Assembly: GCA_030737835.1 (NCBI GenBank) | Contig: CM060854.1 | Span: forward strand, 19,547,553 to 19,611,552 | Length of the DNA: 64,000 nt | Direction of reading: 5' to 3' | From: Acorus gramineus | Taxonomy: Eukaryota; Streptophyta; Magnoliopsida; Acorales; Acoraceae | Part shown: one piece after another, positions 36,282-47,804 of the stretch | Layout of the letters: each line of letters opens with the position of its first letter | Numbering within the stretch: the first letter of the stretch is position 1 | The notes under the pieces: generated by a model | What the model was told of the DNA's origin: nothing | Database searches by the model: none | Seen by the model: the letters and a program-made list of their open reading frames with translations, nothing else | Position numbers and translations under genes: made by a program

Positions 36282-38077
36282 GTTCTTTTGGGTATTACAG
36301 ACCCAGAGTTGGATGTTCTAGATACGTTTGAGGATGTTGAGTACATGAGGAGGCCCATCAATGTATCTTTGGCTGTGAGTGTTTGCATGTTGATAATCCC
36401 TTTGATATATGTTTAAATGAATTATTGGATTATGATAATTGTTCATTTAATGAGAACCAAAAGATCTCAAACCAGCAGAGTTAGGAATAAAGATACTGGT
36501 TGATAAACTTGAAAAGAAAGATTTGTCTAGCAAATCGAAACTAAGATGGATGTATACAATATAATTGCAGTATAATCTTCCTACCAGTCTACCATTGTGC
36601 CTGTAACTGATAGTTGGTATTACATGAATTTATCTGTTGAAAACAATTGGAGTATGGGTTATGGGAGATTGTCTATTTTGGAGAATCAGTTGCTTCTGCA
36701 TTCATTTGGTCATTATGTGAAGCCTTTTTAATTCATGTGACTGTTTTCTATCTCACTAAACAATAGATGATGTATTTCAGGATGGACCAGAGAAGTTACA
36801 AGCATATACATATGTTTGGAAAAACAAAAGTGACCCTGACTTGTATGGAGACTGGGATTTTGAGGTTAGAATTTTTTCTCACTCACTTCATATCTCTATG
36901 AGTTTCTCTTGGTCTGTGCATTTGATCAGCAAAAACATTCAGTTATTTGCTAATATTTTCACATGGCAGATCAAATTATCAGTACTTTTATGTGTATGTC
37001 TATATAAAAATCCTATAAATCATGATTAGACTTTTCTTGGAGAAATTGCGTATGTCTAGAATTTTAGCATAGCAAAGTTTATAAATCCCACCCCTTACTG
37101 TTGACGAACAGGTTACACTGTTAATACTTAGTCGTTACATATTAAATACAAATTGCCCATGCTTTTCTTGGTTGCGCAGAAATGAGAAAAAGAATAATAA
37201 AATATGGAGTTACTTTTTCCAGCTTTAAATCTTTAATTGATTTGTGCATTAGACTTTTATACATGCATTTATCATACATCCATGCTTGCATGATGATGCA
37301 TCCTTCAAAGACATGCATGCAAGTTGCGTCAATAAAACTGTGTCATAGAATGTGCTGGAACCTCCTCTTAATATGATGTCTGAATATCCATGAATACCAT
37401 GCTAAATAGATGTGGTTCATTGTAAGTTTTGTTATCCTCGTCCATCTGTTATCTAATAACATAATGGGGAATTCCCCAAAGATTATGCCAAAATTAAAGA
37501 GATTATAGGTAAACATGTACGAATCCTGTCAGTCCCTTTCCCTGGGATTTAGGCATCATGTATTGGGAAACCATGGTAAAGCAAGCCTATATTTATTGGC
37601 CGGCCATAGCAGTATAGATGAATATACCAAATGATCAAATAGTCGCTGGCTTTACCTATAACTAGACTGGTTGGACATTGATTTGAGAAAACCACTAATT
37701 TTTTAGGGTGAGGCTTAAAGTAAATTAGTTGGGAACAAAAAGTTGGCTTTCAACTGATGTATGTAAATTTGTTTTCAGATAAGGAGAGAAAAGTCTTGCT
37801 CTGTACATGTTACTATGCATAAATTAGGGTATTATATATGGTCAGGATGTTTCCATTCAGATGGTTGGAAGAGCTGTTTTAATTACACCATGTCATGTGT
37901 TCATCAGCTGATGTTTGCTTCTCATGGGATGTGTTGAAGGATTGGAAGAAATTGCACCTGAAGGATTTTCTTGAGATGACTGAAGGTTTCATGGAAGAGC
38001 ACGAGCAGCCTGAATCCAAACCGAGGGTGGCCATCAATGAATCCTTTTTCCAACAGGGCGATTCTCAAGTATCTTGA
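36282..38077 (+). pseudogene. AIG2-like (GGCT-fold) gene, C-terminal half only
   Basis: Three exons are clear and in phase: 36282-36374, 36781-36864 and 37940-38077. They encode VLLGITDPELDVLDTFEDVE, then a segment with TYVWKNKSDPDLYGDWDFE, then DWKKLHLKDFLEMT and a tail ending at TGA 38075-38077. This matches the C-terminal half of plant AIG2-like proteins (gamma-glutamylcyclotransferase fold, about 170 residues). The N-terminal half, with the nucleating FVYGSL-type motif and the first strands of the barrel, was not found in the 1.6 kb upstream. Either it is missing or it lies in a very divergent exon. A CT-rich leader-like block with a good donor near 35214 could form an untranslated first exon. 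Enzyme activity is unlikely without the N-terminal half. Confidence 0.85.
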
Positions 38078-38186
38078 AGAAAAGTCACAACAACCAGTCA
38101 CTCTGATATTTTTCCAAAAAGAAAAAGAACAGTGAGCAAGAAGAAGAATTGGCTATTGAACCATGATCTTCAAAGCTCAACGTTGG

Positions 38187-38490
38187 GTACCTGTCACTCG
38201 AAAAGTAAACTTTCTATGTTTATGAAATGTAGGTCATGAGAAACAAACACAGAAAAATAACTTGAATTATGAAGTAAAGATAGGCATTTTTTACAGCATA
38301 TGTCATTGTTTGCATTGGCATCAACAAAGTAGTTGAAATGGTTCGGGTAACTGTTACTTGACAAGTAAACTTTCTATGTTTATGAAATGTTAAGTCATGA
38401 GAAACAATCACAGAGAAAAATAACTTGAATTATGAAGTACAGATAGGCATTTTTTACAGCATGTCATTATTTGCATTGGCAACAACAATT
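38187..38490. repeat. 160-bp tandem duplication
   Basis: The stretch starting with AAGTAAACTTTCTATG at 38203 returns at 38363 with about 90% identity, including the ATAGGCATTTTTTACAGCAT block near each end. It lies just downstream of the AIG2-like stop codon. Confidence 0.9.
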
Positions 38491-38945
38491 GCTATGATAT
38501 TTCAAATATGGTAAATATAGATTGCATATTTACCACATCATAAAAAGCACATATGTCTTGACTTATTTTTTTGTAAATCTATATAAGCTTGTATCAGGTT
38601 CTAACAAGTAATCAAAGTGTAGTATCTAATAATTTATTAAAATAGACATATATCAAAGTATCTTTTTTTAATAAATAGAAAAAATAAGCAAATAATCAAG
38701 TTTTCAACCAAACATCAAATTACATTCAGCACTTATTAAATGGACCAAAACACCCTTATCATAAGCTCTACTCTTTAGTACTGAACCAAACACACTTATT
38801 TGCAATAAGTGCTTATAATTTTCGCTGAACCAAACAGTTTTTCTTCTGAACTGATTAAAACTTATCAGAACTTATACAATCTGTACTTATAAATCAGGAC
38901 TTAAAATCAGCTTTCCGCTGAACCAAACGGTTAAATGTTTTGATC

Positions 38946-39855
38946 TGATGGGTGTTGTTACACACAATCTAGTCACATTTAACTAGATGTATGATTTATC
39001 ATAAAGATTTGAAAATATTGTTGCATGAATTTGTACACAATTAGAAAAGGGAAAATCGGGCAAGTCTCACTTGCAGTCTACATAAGTTATGATTATTTAA
39101 AAATATATTTTGGTTAATGAAGTATTTTTTTTTTAATAAAAAATAATGTAACGTACATAGAGGTTGAATGTATATTTTTTTTACATTTTTCGTAATGGAG
39201 TTGAATTGAAATAATGAAATATACTGCGTTAATCAATTTCATATACTGCGTTAATAATGGGGTTGTGGAACAAATTGACTCTATATGCTCCATTAAAAAA
39301 TCAAAACATTATTTAGTTCACATTTTTTTAATTTTATTAAAGTAGTATACATATATTATTTTATAATAAAATAAAATATATATTCAACTAAAGGGTATGG
39401 ACTCATTTATAAAATGTGTAAAAGTTCACGAAAATGTTAGACTCTATCATTTTTAGTTCAGGAAAACGTTAGACTCAATCATTTTTATCAATTAAAACTC
39501 AGATCACACATGTTTTCATTTTAAAAAAAAATTATAAACATTGCAGTATATGTTTTAATTAAAAGTGTATATCATTCCATTTCAAATTAAATGAATCAAT
39601 TTTTAGTAAGTGTAAGAAAATATTTAATAAGTTATATATATATATATCATTCAATGAGGTATATTTTTTATTTGATTTTTAACGAGATATATAATGTATT
39701 TTAAGCTGTAAAAAAAACTTTTAGTGAACATCAACACCACCACCCAAAATTTATAACACCGGTCCACGAAAACATGCTCTTGCAAAATACCAGCCACGAA
39801 AACTTACAAGAGGCGTAGAACATCTAAATTGGTGGGTGGAAAATATAACCCTTGT
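38946..39855. other. AT-rich spacer, no gene seen
   Basis: About 0.9 kb of AT-rich sequence with runs of A, T and TA repeats. No coding segment, terminal repeat or RNA gene was recognised. Confidence 0.7.
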
Positions 39856-39863
39856 GTTGGGTT

Positions 39864-40414
39864 TAGGCCTGTCAACGGGTCACAGGTCGATCCGGATCCG
39901 ATCGGATGATAGACGTAAATACTCGATCCGAAGGATCCGATAATTAAAACAGGTCTTGTCTGAGTCCATCCCGACCCGATCCTATGGACCCGTTGGACTC
40001 GATTGACCCAACCCAAATATTATGTAATTTTTTTTATTTATGATCCAACCTAACACTCATGATTCAACCAAACATTATAACTAAATATTGAATAATCATT
40101 TAAAATTTTAAACATTTTGAAATATTTTTACAACCTTTTTGACTTCACATAAAAGCATAATAATCTAAACCGTATTCCAAATGTTCCCTCATAAAATATT
40201 TAAAAATCAAAATAGTGAACAACTATTTATAATACACTAGACTTTATTAAAAAAAAAAATGAAGCCATTGTAGGCACTTCAAAAGTTTATGAACTTCTCT
40301 TTATTTGACCTGAACTTGTTAATGGGTCGACCCGACCCGATCTGAAGGACCTGACAATCAAACGGATCCGGGTCCACCGCGACCTGACCCGGGTCAGACC
40401 TGTTGTCAGGCCTA
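39864..40414. mobile_element. hAT-type MITE with 8-bp target duplication
   Basis: A 551-bp element starts TAGGCCTGTCAACGGGTC and ends in the inverted form GTTGTCAGGCCTA. It is flanked by GTTGGGTT at 39856-39863 and 40415-40422. An 8-bp duplication and short terminal inverted repeats fit the hAT superfamily. Inside are GATCCGA/GACCCG-rich ends around an AT-rich middle with no coding capacity. A partial extra copy of its right end is found at 47987-48046. Confidence 0.92.
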
Positions 40415-40563
40415 GTTGGGTTGGAACACCACAAGTTAGAACGAAGAACACAAATCACAAAAAAAAAAAGGGTAATTAGCACTTTTAACCCCCGAAAATT
40501 AAAAATTTGCAGAAATAGCCCCACCACCCGAATATTTGTAAAAACTAGACCCGCTGATATTTT

Positions 40564-40777
40564 ACACTGAAGACGGATTATATATAATCCGTCTCCAGTG
40601 TTGCAATCCGTAAGTGACCCATTTATAATGGAGACGGATTATATATAATCCGTCTCCAGTGTAAATCACCCCCTTATTGCATTTACACTGGAGACGGGTT
40701 ATATATAACCCGTCTCCTGAAGACGGATTGTATATAATCCGTCTCCAGGAGACGGATTATATACAATCCGTCTTCAG
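40564..40777. repeat. Palindrome array, left end of composite MULE
   Basis: Five near-perfect palindromes with half-site GGAGACGGATTATA or close variants lie at 40564-40601, 40630-40657, 40690-40717, 40719-40746 and 40748-40775. The last two join into one larger palindrome of about 60 bp (40717-40777). Confidence 0.95.
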
Positions 40778-40998
40778 TCTTTTTTTTTTTTTGGGTTGTA
40801 TACATTGTTGGTTATCTCACCTGTATAAAAATTCCTGCTTGAACATGCATAAATATAATAAAAATGCATTGATATTTACATAAATCCATTATAATCACTT
40901 GACTCCTGTTTCTAAACACCAACGAAAATACATAAATACAATACACACAAATGAAAATGCATGAATATAATAAACATGTTTACATCCCATAAATACAA

Positions 40999-43232
40999 TC
41001 ATCCAAATATTCTCATAAGTCCTTTCTTTTTAGCTTTTCTCGGAGCAGGAGGTGCTGATGAAGAGGGTACGTCAATTGCTGTGGATGGCGGCACACCTGA
41101 TTGTGGTGGAGTGGTAAATTGTTCGCCCGATCCCCGACTGACAGTAGTAGAAGTACACCAAACCCTGCGTGGTCCACGAGTATATGTCTGGAGTGTCATC
41201 TGTGGAGCTCGATCAGAAGATGGGCTGGTTGTTGTGGTTGCTCATCGATCTCTGCATCGAGTCGTACATCATTGAAGAACTCATCAATTGTGAATTCGGT
41301 GTGAGCGAAACTATCATCTACGACATCCTCAGAATCATCAGCATCTGTAGATGCACTGGAGGTACTCGAAGGTTGTCCCCTGTCTCCCATCATCGCCTCT
41401 GCATAGTCACGTGCCACAACAATTATACGATCCCACTCATCGCAGTTGGGGTATAAGACCAACCCCCTTGCAAGCACCTCGGTAATGTTTTGTGTAACTC
41501 CCCCCTGTTAACAAAAGTTTCAATATGATAAGTAGTTATAAAATCATTTATCACTATCTAAAAATGTAACACGCGTTTAAAATTCTTACCGAATTTGGTG
41601 CGACATAGCCTGGATGGTACTGTGGGGGTGGTGGAGGTGTGATATGTCTGACTGTTCTCTCCCAGTACCACTCCATATATCTCCTCAAACTCCGGGCATG
41701 AGAGAATTGGTGGATGTGATCCAAGCGTTGGTCCCAACGCTCGATATAAGTCTGGTGAAAAACTATCCAATTCACATCTGTCTACCTCGTCTGTTTACCC
41801 GGTCGATGGCCTCTACATCAGATGGAATGTCCTGATGCCATCCAAATTGACGTGCGACTCGATCTGGCACGTGCATCTCCACAATATCAAAGCAAATGAG
41901 TGGGACCCTAGCCGTCCACAACTCCATATGATCCATACATGCAGGTGGTAGTGTCTCATATGTCCCAGGATAAGGCTGTCATATAACCTACCAAAAACCA
42001 AATATATAATTAGTATGACAATTAACATAGAATATATCATTTGTGAAATATATGGCTAATTGTATAGTCACCTGCGACTGAAGCTGATAGTCCAGTTGTG
42101 CTCTATAGTATATCAGAACACGCGAATTTTCATCAAACCTCTGAGTCACCTTCCACCTGAAATATCGAATTTAATGATATATGATCTTCTATGAATTGAC
42201 AAAAGAAGATGAGATGAAAATATTGACATTACCTTGCTCCCAAAGGTCGATCTCCAAGAATAAAATCCGGATCATGCAATGACGGTCGTCCCACATGTAA
42301 TCTCTCCCACGACCATAGCTGCATTGGAACAAAATCTTTAGTAACACAGGAAAAAAAACAAATTTAGTATGTATGGATGAAAATTGGGGTTTGCATATTA
42401 CCTGTAGCAAAGAATAAAAACCATGAGATCCTGCCGACATCCTCTCTCCAAGCACACTACCTCTGTACAATGCTCTATATAAGTGGGCCAACGCAGCTGC
42501 ACCCCATGAATATCGACCAGCATCCTCAAAATCTCTGAATAAATGAAGGTAGCACGCATGTATCTTATTTCCTGTGCCATCGGCGAAGATTGTTGATCCA
42601 AGCACAAATAAGATATATGCACGTGCATACTGCTGGAGGATATCGTCGTCCAATTCAACATCTGGTACGATGCTGAAGGTTTCTTTAAGCCACGAGAGAA
42701 AAATTCTTCCACCCTTGATCTTATCTGCAGGGGGGCCAACACCTAACAGCTCCTCACAAACGCTGGCCCAATCATCGTGGTTTGTGATACCAGTCACGGG
42801 CTTGCCATCAATGGGTAGTCCAGTCAGAATAGCAACGTCCTGAAGTGTAATTGTCATCTCGCTATGTCGCAGATGAAATGTGTTGGTTTCTGGTCTCCAT
42901 CTCTCAGTCAGTGCTTGTAGAAGTCGATGATCTGATCTGGTATATCCCATCTCTGTCAAATAATACAACCCCGATGCCCTCACGTATGGCTCGATGCGTG
43001 GATCCATGACCCAGTGACGCAATGCCACCATGTGGATCGTAAACTTGGAGGAGTCGGTCTGTTTAAGGAAATTATATATTCAAGTAAGAAAAAAATCATA
43101 TATGAAGAATAACATTAGAGAAAAACACATCATTTGTCATACCTTGCCCTGGAATCCATGATGAGACCTATGAGATCCCTGAAAATACAGCAAATCATCC
43201 ACGACGGGTCCATGCCACTCACGTATGTCCAT
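40999..43232 (-). pseudogene. Plant mobile domain (PMD) gene, left copy
   Basis: The minus strand holds spliced exons: 43232-43143, 43058-42402, 42318-42233, 42156-42072, and from 41987 on. The start codon opens MDIREWHGP, and the long second exon shows the PMD core (HLRHSEMTITLQDVAILTGL, GRYSWGAAALAHLYRAL). PMD proteins (MAIN/MAIL family and relatives often annotated as phosphatase 7 long-form homologs) occur both as host genes and as cargo of plant MULE and LTR elements. Here it is MULE cargo downstream of mudrA. In the exon starting at 41987 a TGA replaces the TGG of the right copy. A 1-base deletion near 41772 shifts the frame as well, so the gene is broken. Confidence 0.87.
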
Positions 43233-43309
43233 CACCTGTAATTTGAACACAAGTTAATATCTACTCAAACAATTGAACATTCATCATCATATCACAATCA
43301 TATTTAACA

Positions 43310-43935
43310 TCAATTACCAGCATTTGTATTTCTACGTGGACATTTATTTTTTCTATGGCCTTTCTCATGACATATTGAACATGTATATCTCAGACTTGGA
43401 TCCCTGGAGTCCATATGCATACGTCGGCGAGTTGATACAGGGTGCCCCGCTTGTCTCCTAACATTTGGTGGGATGAAGATGGGATCGTTTTCCGTAGGAA
43501 TCGGCCAACGACTTTTATCATCAACGGAGTGGAATCGGGGTTCATAAGTGTGTCTATATGACTCTGAGGAAAGCCAATGTGACACATATCTCCCAGGACT
43601 AATACGAGCATACCCACAGGCCGCTATGACATGTGCACATGGATAGTGAAACAACTTCGGAACATGACATTGACATTCTGCATTGTCAGAATATAGGAAA
43701 ACAGTGTACATAACCGCATTCTTGTCTTGGACATTGAATTCTGATCTATCAAGCCTTCTTACTAACATCGCCCTTGCATCATGTGCAGTTCTCTCCAAAC
43801 GTTGCTGCATAGATGGATCATGTGCATACGATCTTCTTACGTATGATGGTGGTTTTCCTGGTACCACCTTCATAAAATGAAGTATCTTCACGTTGAACAA
43901 TCCTCCCGTTAAAAGAGTACATTAACGGGACATTG
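43310..43935 (-). pseudogene. MULE transposase (mudrA), left copy: N-terminus joined to SWIM/zinc-knuckle C-terminus
   Basis: Minus-strand reading begins near 43935 with the same start as the right copy (MVKKSNVPLMYSFNGRIV). After about 37 codons it jumps, at GTAAGAAGATC, to the C-terminal part. That part has the SWIM zinc finger (ECQCHVPKLFHYPCAHVIA) and a CCHC knuckle (CSICHEKGHRKNKC), and ends at 43310. The whole DDE catalytic region is gone. The frame across the junction is open from about 43900, so a small protein with zinc fingers but no catalysis could be made. Confidence 0.88.
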
Positions 43936-44548
43936 GATTTCTTTACCATCTAAACCATAAATTATTCAACTTAGTAAATATATTTCTAAATTCATAATAA
44001 TAAAATCCATCCAACACATACACATTAAACACTATAACATTCATGCAACACATACAAAGCATATTTCCTAAAAATAGCCTTTCATTTTTTTAAAATGTTT
44101 ACTAAGAGGCCATTGAATTATTTCCTAAGGCCATACAATTTTTTAAAAAAATTTTATATATGACAATCAAATTTTTCAAATTTTTTTAAGATTTAAAAGT
44201 TTATTTTGACAAATAAGAAATTTTAAAATAACCAAAACCCTAAAAAAATTCACATTTCACTTAACAAAACATCATACAATCAACATTCCAATAATAAATA
44301 AATTCAACATTCAACATTTAGGATTTTTTATAAAAACCCTAATTTAATCAATAAAATCAAAACAATTGATAAATAAATAATAAAATTCAAGAACATTTAG
44401 GGTTTTGATGTTTACCTTTGGATTCAGAGTTGTTTTTGATGATTTTTCGGGGTTGACAGCGGGTGGGTGGGTGAAAGAGGGACAAAAGGGGTGAAAAATG
44501 GGGGTTTTAGGGCTTGGCAGCGGGGACGGGCCTTATATATGCCGTGCC

Positions 44549-44933
44549 CTGGAGACGGTATATATATATACCGTCTCCAGTATATATATGCTCAGTCATT
44601 CAACTTTATTATCATTGTTTGAACGAGAATATTTTACACTGGAGACGGATTATATATAATCCGTCTCCAGTGTAAAATATCAGCGGGGCTAGTTTTTACA
44701 AATATTCGGGTGGCGGGGCTATTTTTGTAAATATTTTATTTTTTGACGGGGCTATTAAATATTTACAAAAATAGCTCCGCCACCCGAATATTTACAAAAA
44801 CTAGCCCCGCCGATATTTTACACTGGAGACGGATTATATATAATCCGTCTCCAGTGTAAAATATTATCGTTCAAAACAATGATATAAAGTGCCTATATAT
44901 ACTGGAGACGGCATATATATATACCGTCTCCAG
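44549..44933. repeat. Palindromes at the centre of the composite MULE
   Basis: Four palindromes sit symmetrically around the junction: CTGGAGACGG/CCGTCTCCAG around a TA core at 44549-44580 and 44902-44933, and the longer TTTACACTGGAGACGG form at 44632-44676 and 44813-44862. The axis lies near 44745. Confidence 0.94.
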
Positions 44934-45532
44934 GGCACGGCATATATAAGGCCCGTCCCCGCTGCCAAGCCCTAAAACCCCCATTTTTCACTCCTTTTGT
45001 CCCTCTTTCACCCACCCACCCGCTGTCAACCCCGAAAAATCAGCAAAAACAAATCTTAATCCAAAGGTAAACATCAAAACCCTAAATGATCTTGAATTTT
45101 ATTATTTATTTATCAATTGTTTTGATTTTATTGATTAAATTAGGGTTTTTATAAAAAATCCTAAATGTTGAATGTTGAATTTATTTATTATTGGAATGTT
45201 GATTGTACGATGTTTTGTTAAGTGAAATGTGAATTTTTTTAGGGTTTTGGTTATTTTAAAATTTCTTATTTGTCAAAATAAACTTTTAAATCTTAAAAAA
45301 ATTTGAAAAATTTGATTGTCATATATAAAAAAATTTTAAAAAATTGTATGGCCTTAGGAAATAATTCAATGGCCTCTTAGTAAACATTTTAAAAAAATGA
45401 AAGACTATTTTTAGAAAATATGCTTTGTATGTGTTGCATGAATATTATAGTGTTTAATGTGTATGTGTTGGATGGATTTTATTATTATGAATTTAGAAAT
45501 ATATTTACTAAGTTGAATAATTTATGGTTTAG

Positions 45533-45946
45533 ATGGTAAAGAAATCCGATGTCCCGTTAATGTACTCTTTTAACGGGAGGATTGTTCAACGTGAAGATAG
45601 TTCATTTTATGAAGGTGGTACCAGGAAAACCACCATCATACGTAAGAAGATCTCTTATGTCGATTTACTCCAAATGATGTACCATTTGACGGGGACCGAT
45701 CCAAGTCTTTACAAATTGTCCATGACTGCTGTGCATCCCACTCACGACGGAAAGTGTTTGGGTGCCCCTCTCAAAGATGATATGGGGGTGAAAGTTATGA
45801 TAATGTTGTACCCACAGCACGCGCATGTCATTCAAATATGGTTAGAGAAGGAAGAGATCATACAAAGAGGTCGTGGCGCGATGAATTATGATGTAGAAGA
45901 TTCATATCCTTCCATTGTTCGTGAACCATTGTTCGTGAATTATGAT
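45533..45946 (+). pseudogene. MULE transposase (mudrA), right copy: N-terminal fragment
   Basis: The reading frame starts MVKKSDVPLMYSFNGRIVQ and continues for about 138 codons with the features of a MULE N-terminal region (KKISYVDLLQMMYHL, HDGKCLGAPLKDD, VMIMLYPQHAHVIQIW). At GCAGGATCTCATGG it passes directly into the middle of the PMD gene. DDE core, SWIM finger and zinc knuckle are all absent. Confidence 0.85.
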
Positions 45947-47374
45947 GCAGGATCTCATGGTTTTTATTCTTTGCTACAGGTAATATGCAAACCCCAATTT
46001 TCATCCATACATACTAAATTTGTTTTTTTTCCTGTGTTACTAAAGATTTTGTTCCAATGCAGCTATGGTCGTGGGAGAGATTACATGTGGGACGACCGTC
46101 ATTGCATGATCCGGATTTTATTCTTGGAGATCGACCTTTGGGAGCAAGGTAATGTCAATATTTTCATCTCATCTTCTTTTGTCAATTCATAGAAGATCAT
46201 ATATCATTAAATTCGATATTTCAGGTGGAAGGTGACTCAGAGGTTTGATGAAAATTCGCGTGTTCTGATATACTATAGAGCACAACTGGACTATCAGCTT
46301 CAGTCGCAGGTGACTATACAACTAGCTATATATTTCATAAATGATATATTCTATGTTAATTGTGATACTAATTATATATTTGGTTTTTGGTAGGTTATAT
46401 GGCAGCCTTATGCTGGGACATATGAGACACTACCACCTGCATGTATGGATCATATGGAGTTGTGGACGGCTAGGGTCCCACTCATTTGCTTTGATATTGT
46501 GGAGATGCACGTGCCAGATCGAGTCGCACGTCAATTTGGATGGCATCAGGACATTCCATCTGATGTAGAGGCCATCGACCGGGTAAACAGACGAGGTAGA
46601 CAGGATGTGAATTGGATAGTTTTTCACCAGACTTATATCGAGCGTTGGGACCAATGATTGGATCACATCCACCAATTCTCTCATACCCGGAGTTCGAGGA
46701 GATATATGGAGTGGTACTGGGAGAGAACAGTCAGACATATCACACCTCCACCACCCCCACAGTACCATCCAGGCTATGTCGCACCAAATTCGGTAAGAAT
46801 TTTAAACGCGTGTTACATTTTTAGAAAGTGATAAATGATTTTATAACTATTTATCATATTGAAACTTTTGTTAAAAGGGGGGAGTTACACAGAACATTAC
46901 CGAGGTGCTTGCAAGGGGGTTGGTCTTATACCCCAACTGCGGTGAGTGGGATCGTATAATTGCTGTGGCACGTGACTATGCAGATGCGATGATGGGAGAC
47001 AGGGGACAACCTTCGAGTACCTCTAGTGCATCTACAGATGCTGATGATTCTGAGGATGTGGTAGATGATAGTTTCGCTCACACGAAATTCACAATTGATG
47101 AGTTCTTCAATGATGTACGACTCGATGTAGAGATCGATGAGCAACCACCCCATCTCCTGATCGAGCTCCACAGATGACACTTCAGACATATACTCGTGGA
47201 CCACGCAGGGTTTGGTGTACTTCTACTACTGCCAGTCGGGGATTGGGCGAACAATTTACCACTCCACCACAATCAGGTGTGCCGCCATCCACAGCAACTG
47301 ACGTACCCTCTTCATCAGCACCTCCTGCTCCGAGAAAAGCTAAAAAGAAAGGACTTATGAGAATATTTAGATGA
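45947..47374 (+). pseudogene. PMD gene, right copy, 3' half
   Basis: This is the inverted counterpart of 40999-42434: exons with GSHGFYSLLQ, then LWSWERLHVGRPSLHDPD (from about 46063), ARWKVTQRFDENSR, IWQPYAGTYETLPPACMDH and DVEAIDRVNRRGRQD. A TGA interrupts the frame near 46655 (WDQ-stop-LDH). Later exons run at 46905-47177 and to about 47374. The first half of the PMD domain is missing. Its broken positions differ from those of the left copy, so the two copies decayed independently after fusion or came from different donors. Confidence 0.85.
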
Positions 47375-47602
47375 TTGTATTTATGGGATGTAAAACATGT
47401 TTATTATATTCATGCATTTTCATTTGTGTGTATTGTATTTATGTATTTTCGTTGGTGTTTAGAAACAGGAGTCAAGTGATTATAATGGATTTATGTAAAT
47501 ATCAATGCAATTTTATTATATTTATGCATGTTCAAGCAGGAATTTTTATACAGGTGAGATAACCAACAATGTATAAAACCAAAAAAAAAAAAAAAAAGGA
47601 CT

Positions 47603-47804
47603 GAAGACGGATTGTATATAATCCGTCTCCTAAATACAATTCGTCTTTAGGAGACGGGTTATATATAACCCGTCTCCAGTGTAAATCCATTAAGGGGGCC
47701 CATTTACACTGGAGACGGATTATATATAATCCGTCTCCATTGTAAATGGGCCACTTACGATTGCAACACTGGAGACGGATTATATATAATCCGTCTCCAG
47801 TGTA
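47603..47804. repeat. Palindrome array, right end of composite MULE
   Basis: Palindromes of the same family lie at 47603-47630, 47650-47677, 47711-47738 and 47767-47804, mirroring the left-end array. The fused pair seen at the left end is partly deleted here (47630-47650). Confidence 0.94.

Larger units (their letters stand above)
34632..38945. mobile_element. Possible transposon enclosing an AIG2-like gene fragment
   Basis: The left edge reads GGGTGTTTGGTTACAC and goes into a tract rich in AAGCTGA, TTATAAATCAGC and ACCCTTGG words. The right edge, read on the opposite strand, begins AACCGTTTGGTTCAGC and holds the same kind of words (AAGCTGATTTTAAG, TTATAAG, GATAAGGG). Such TTTGGTT-type ends are common in plant DNA transposons. 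Between them lie a possible untranslated exon (to about 35214), AIG2-like C-terminal exons and a 160-bp tandem repeat. I could not find a matching target duplication, so the boundaries and the single-element idea are inference. Confidence 0.4.

Noticed and set aside
34632..38945. Calling the region a defined Pack-MULE
   Set aside because: The ends do not match the MULE ends in this window and no 9-bp duplication was found, so only a general transposon suggestion is kept.
40564..40777. Regularly repeated palindromes resembling a CRISPR array
   Set aside because: Units are self-complementary, without unique spacers of constant length, and belong to the ends of a plant MULE.
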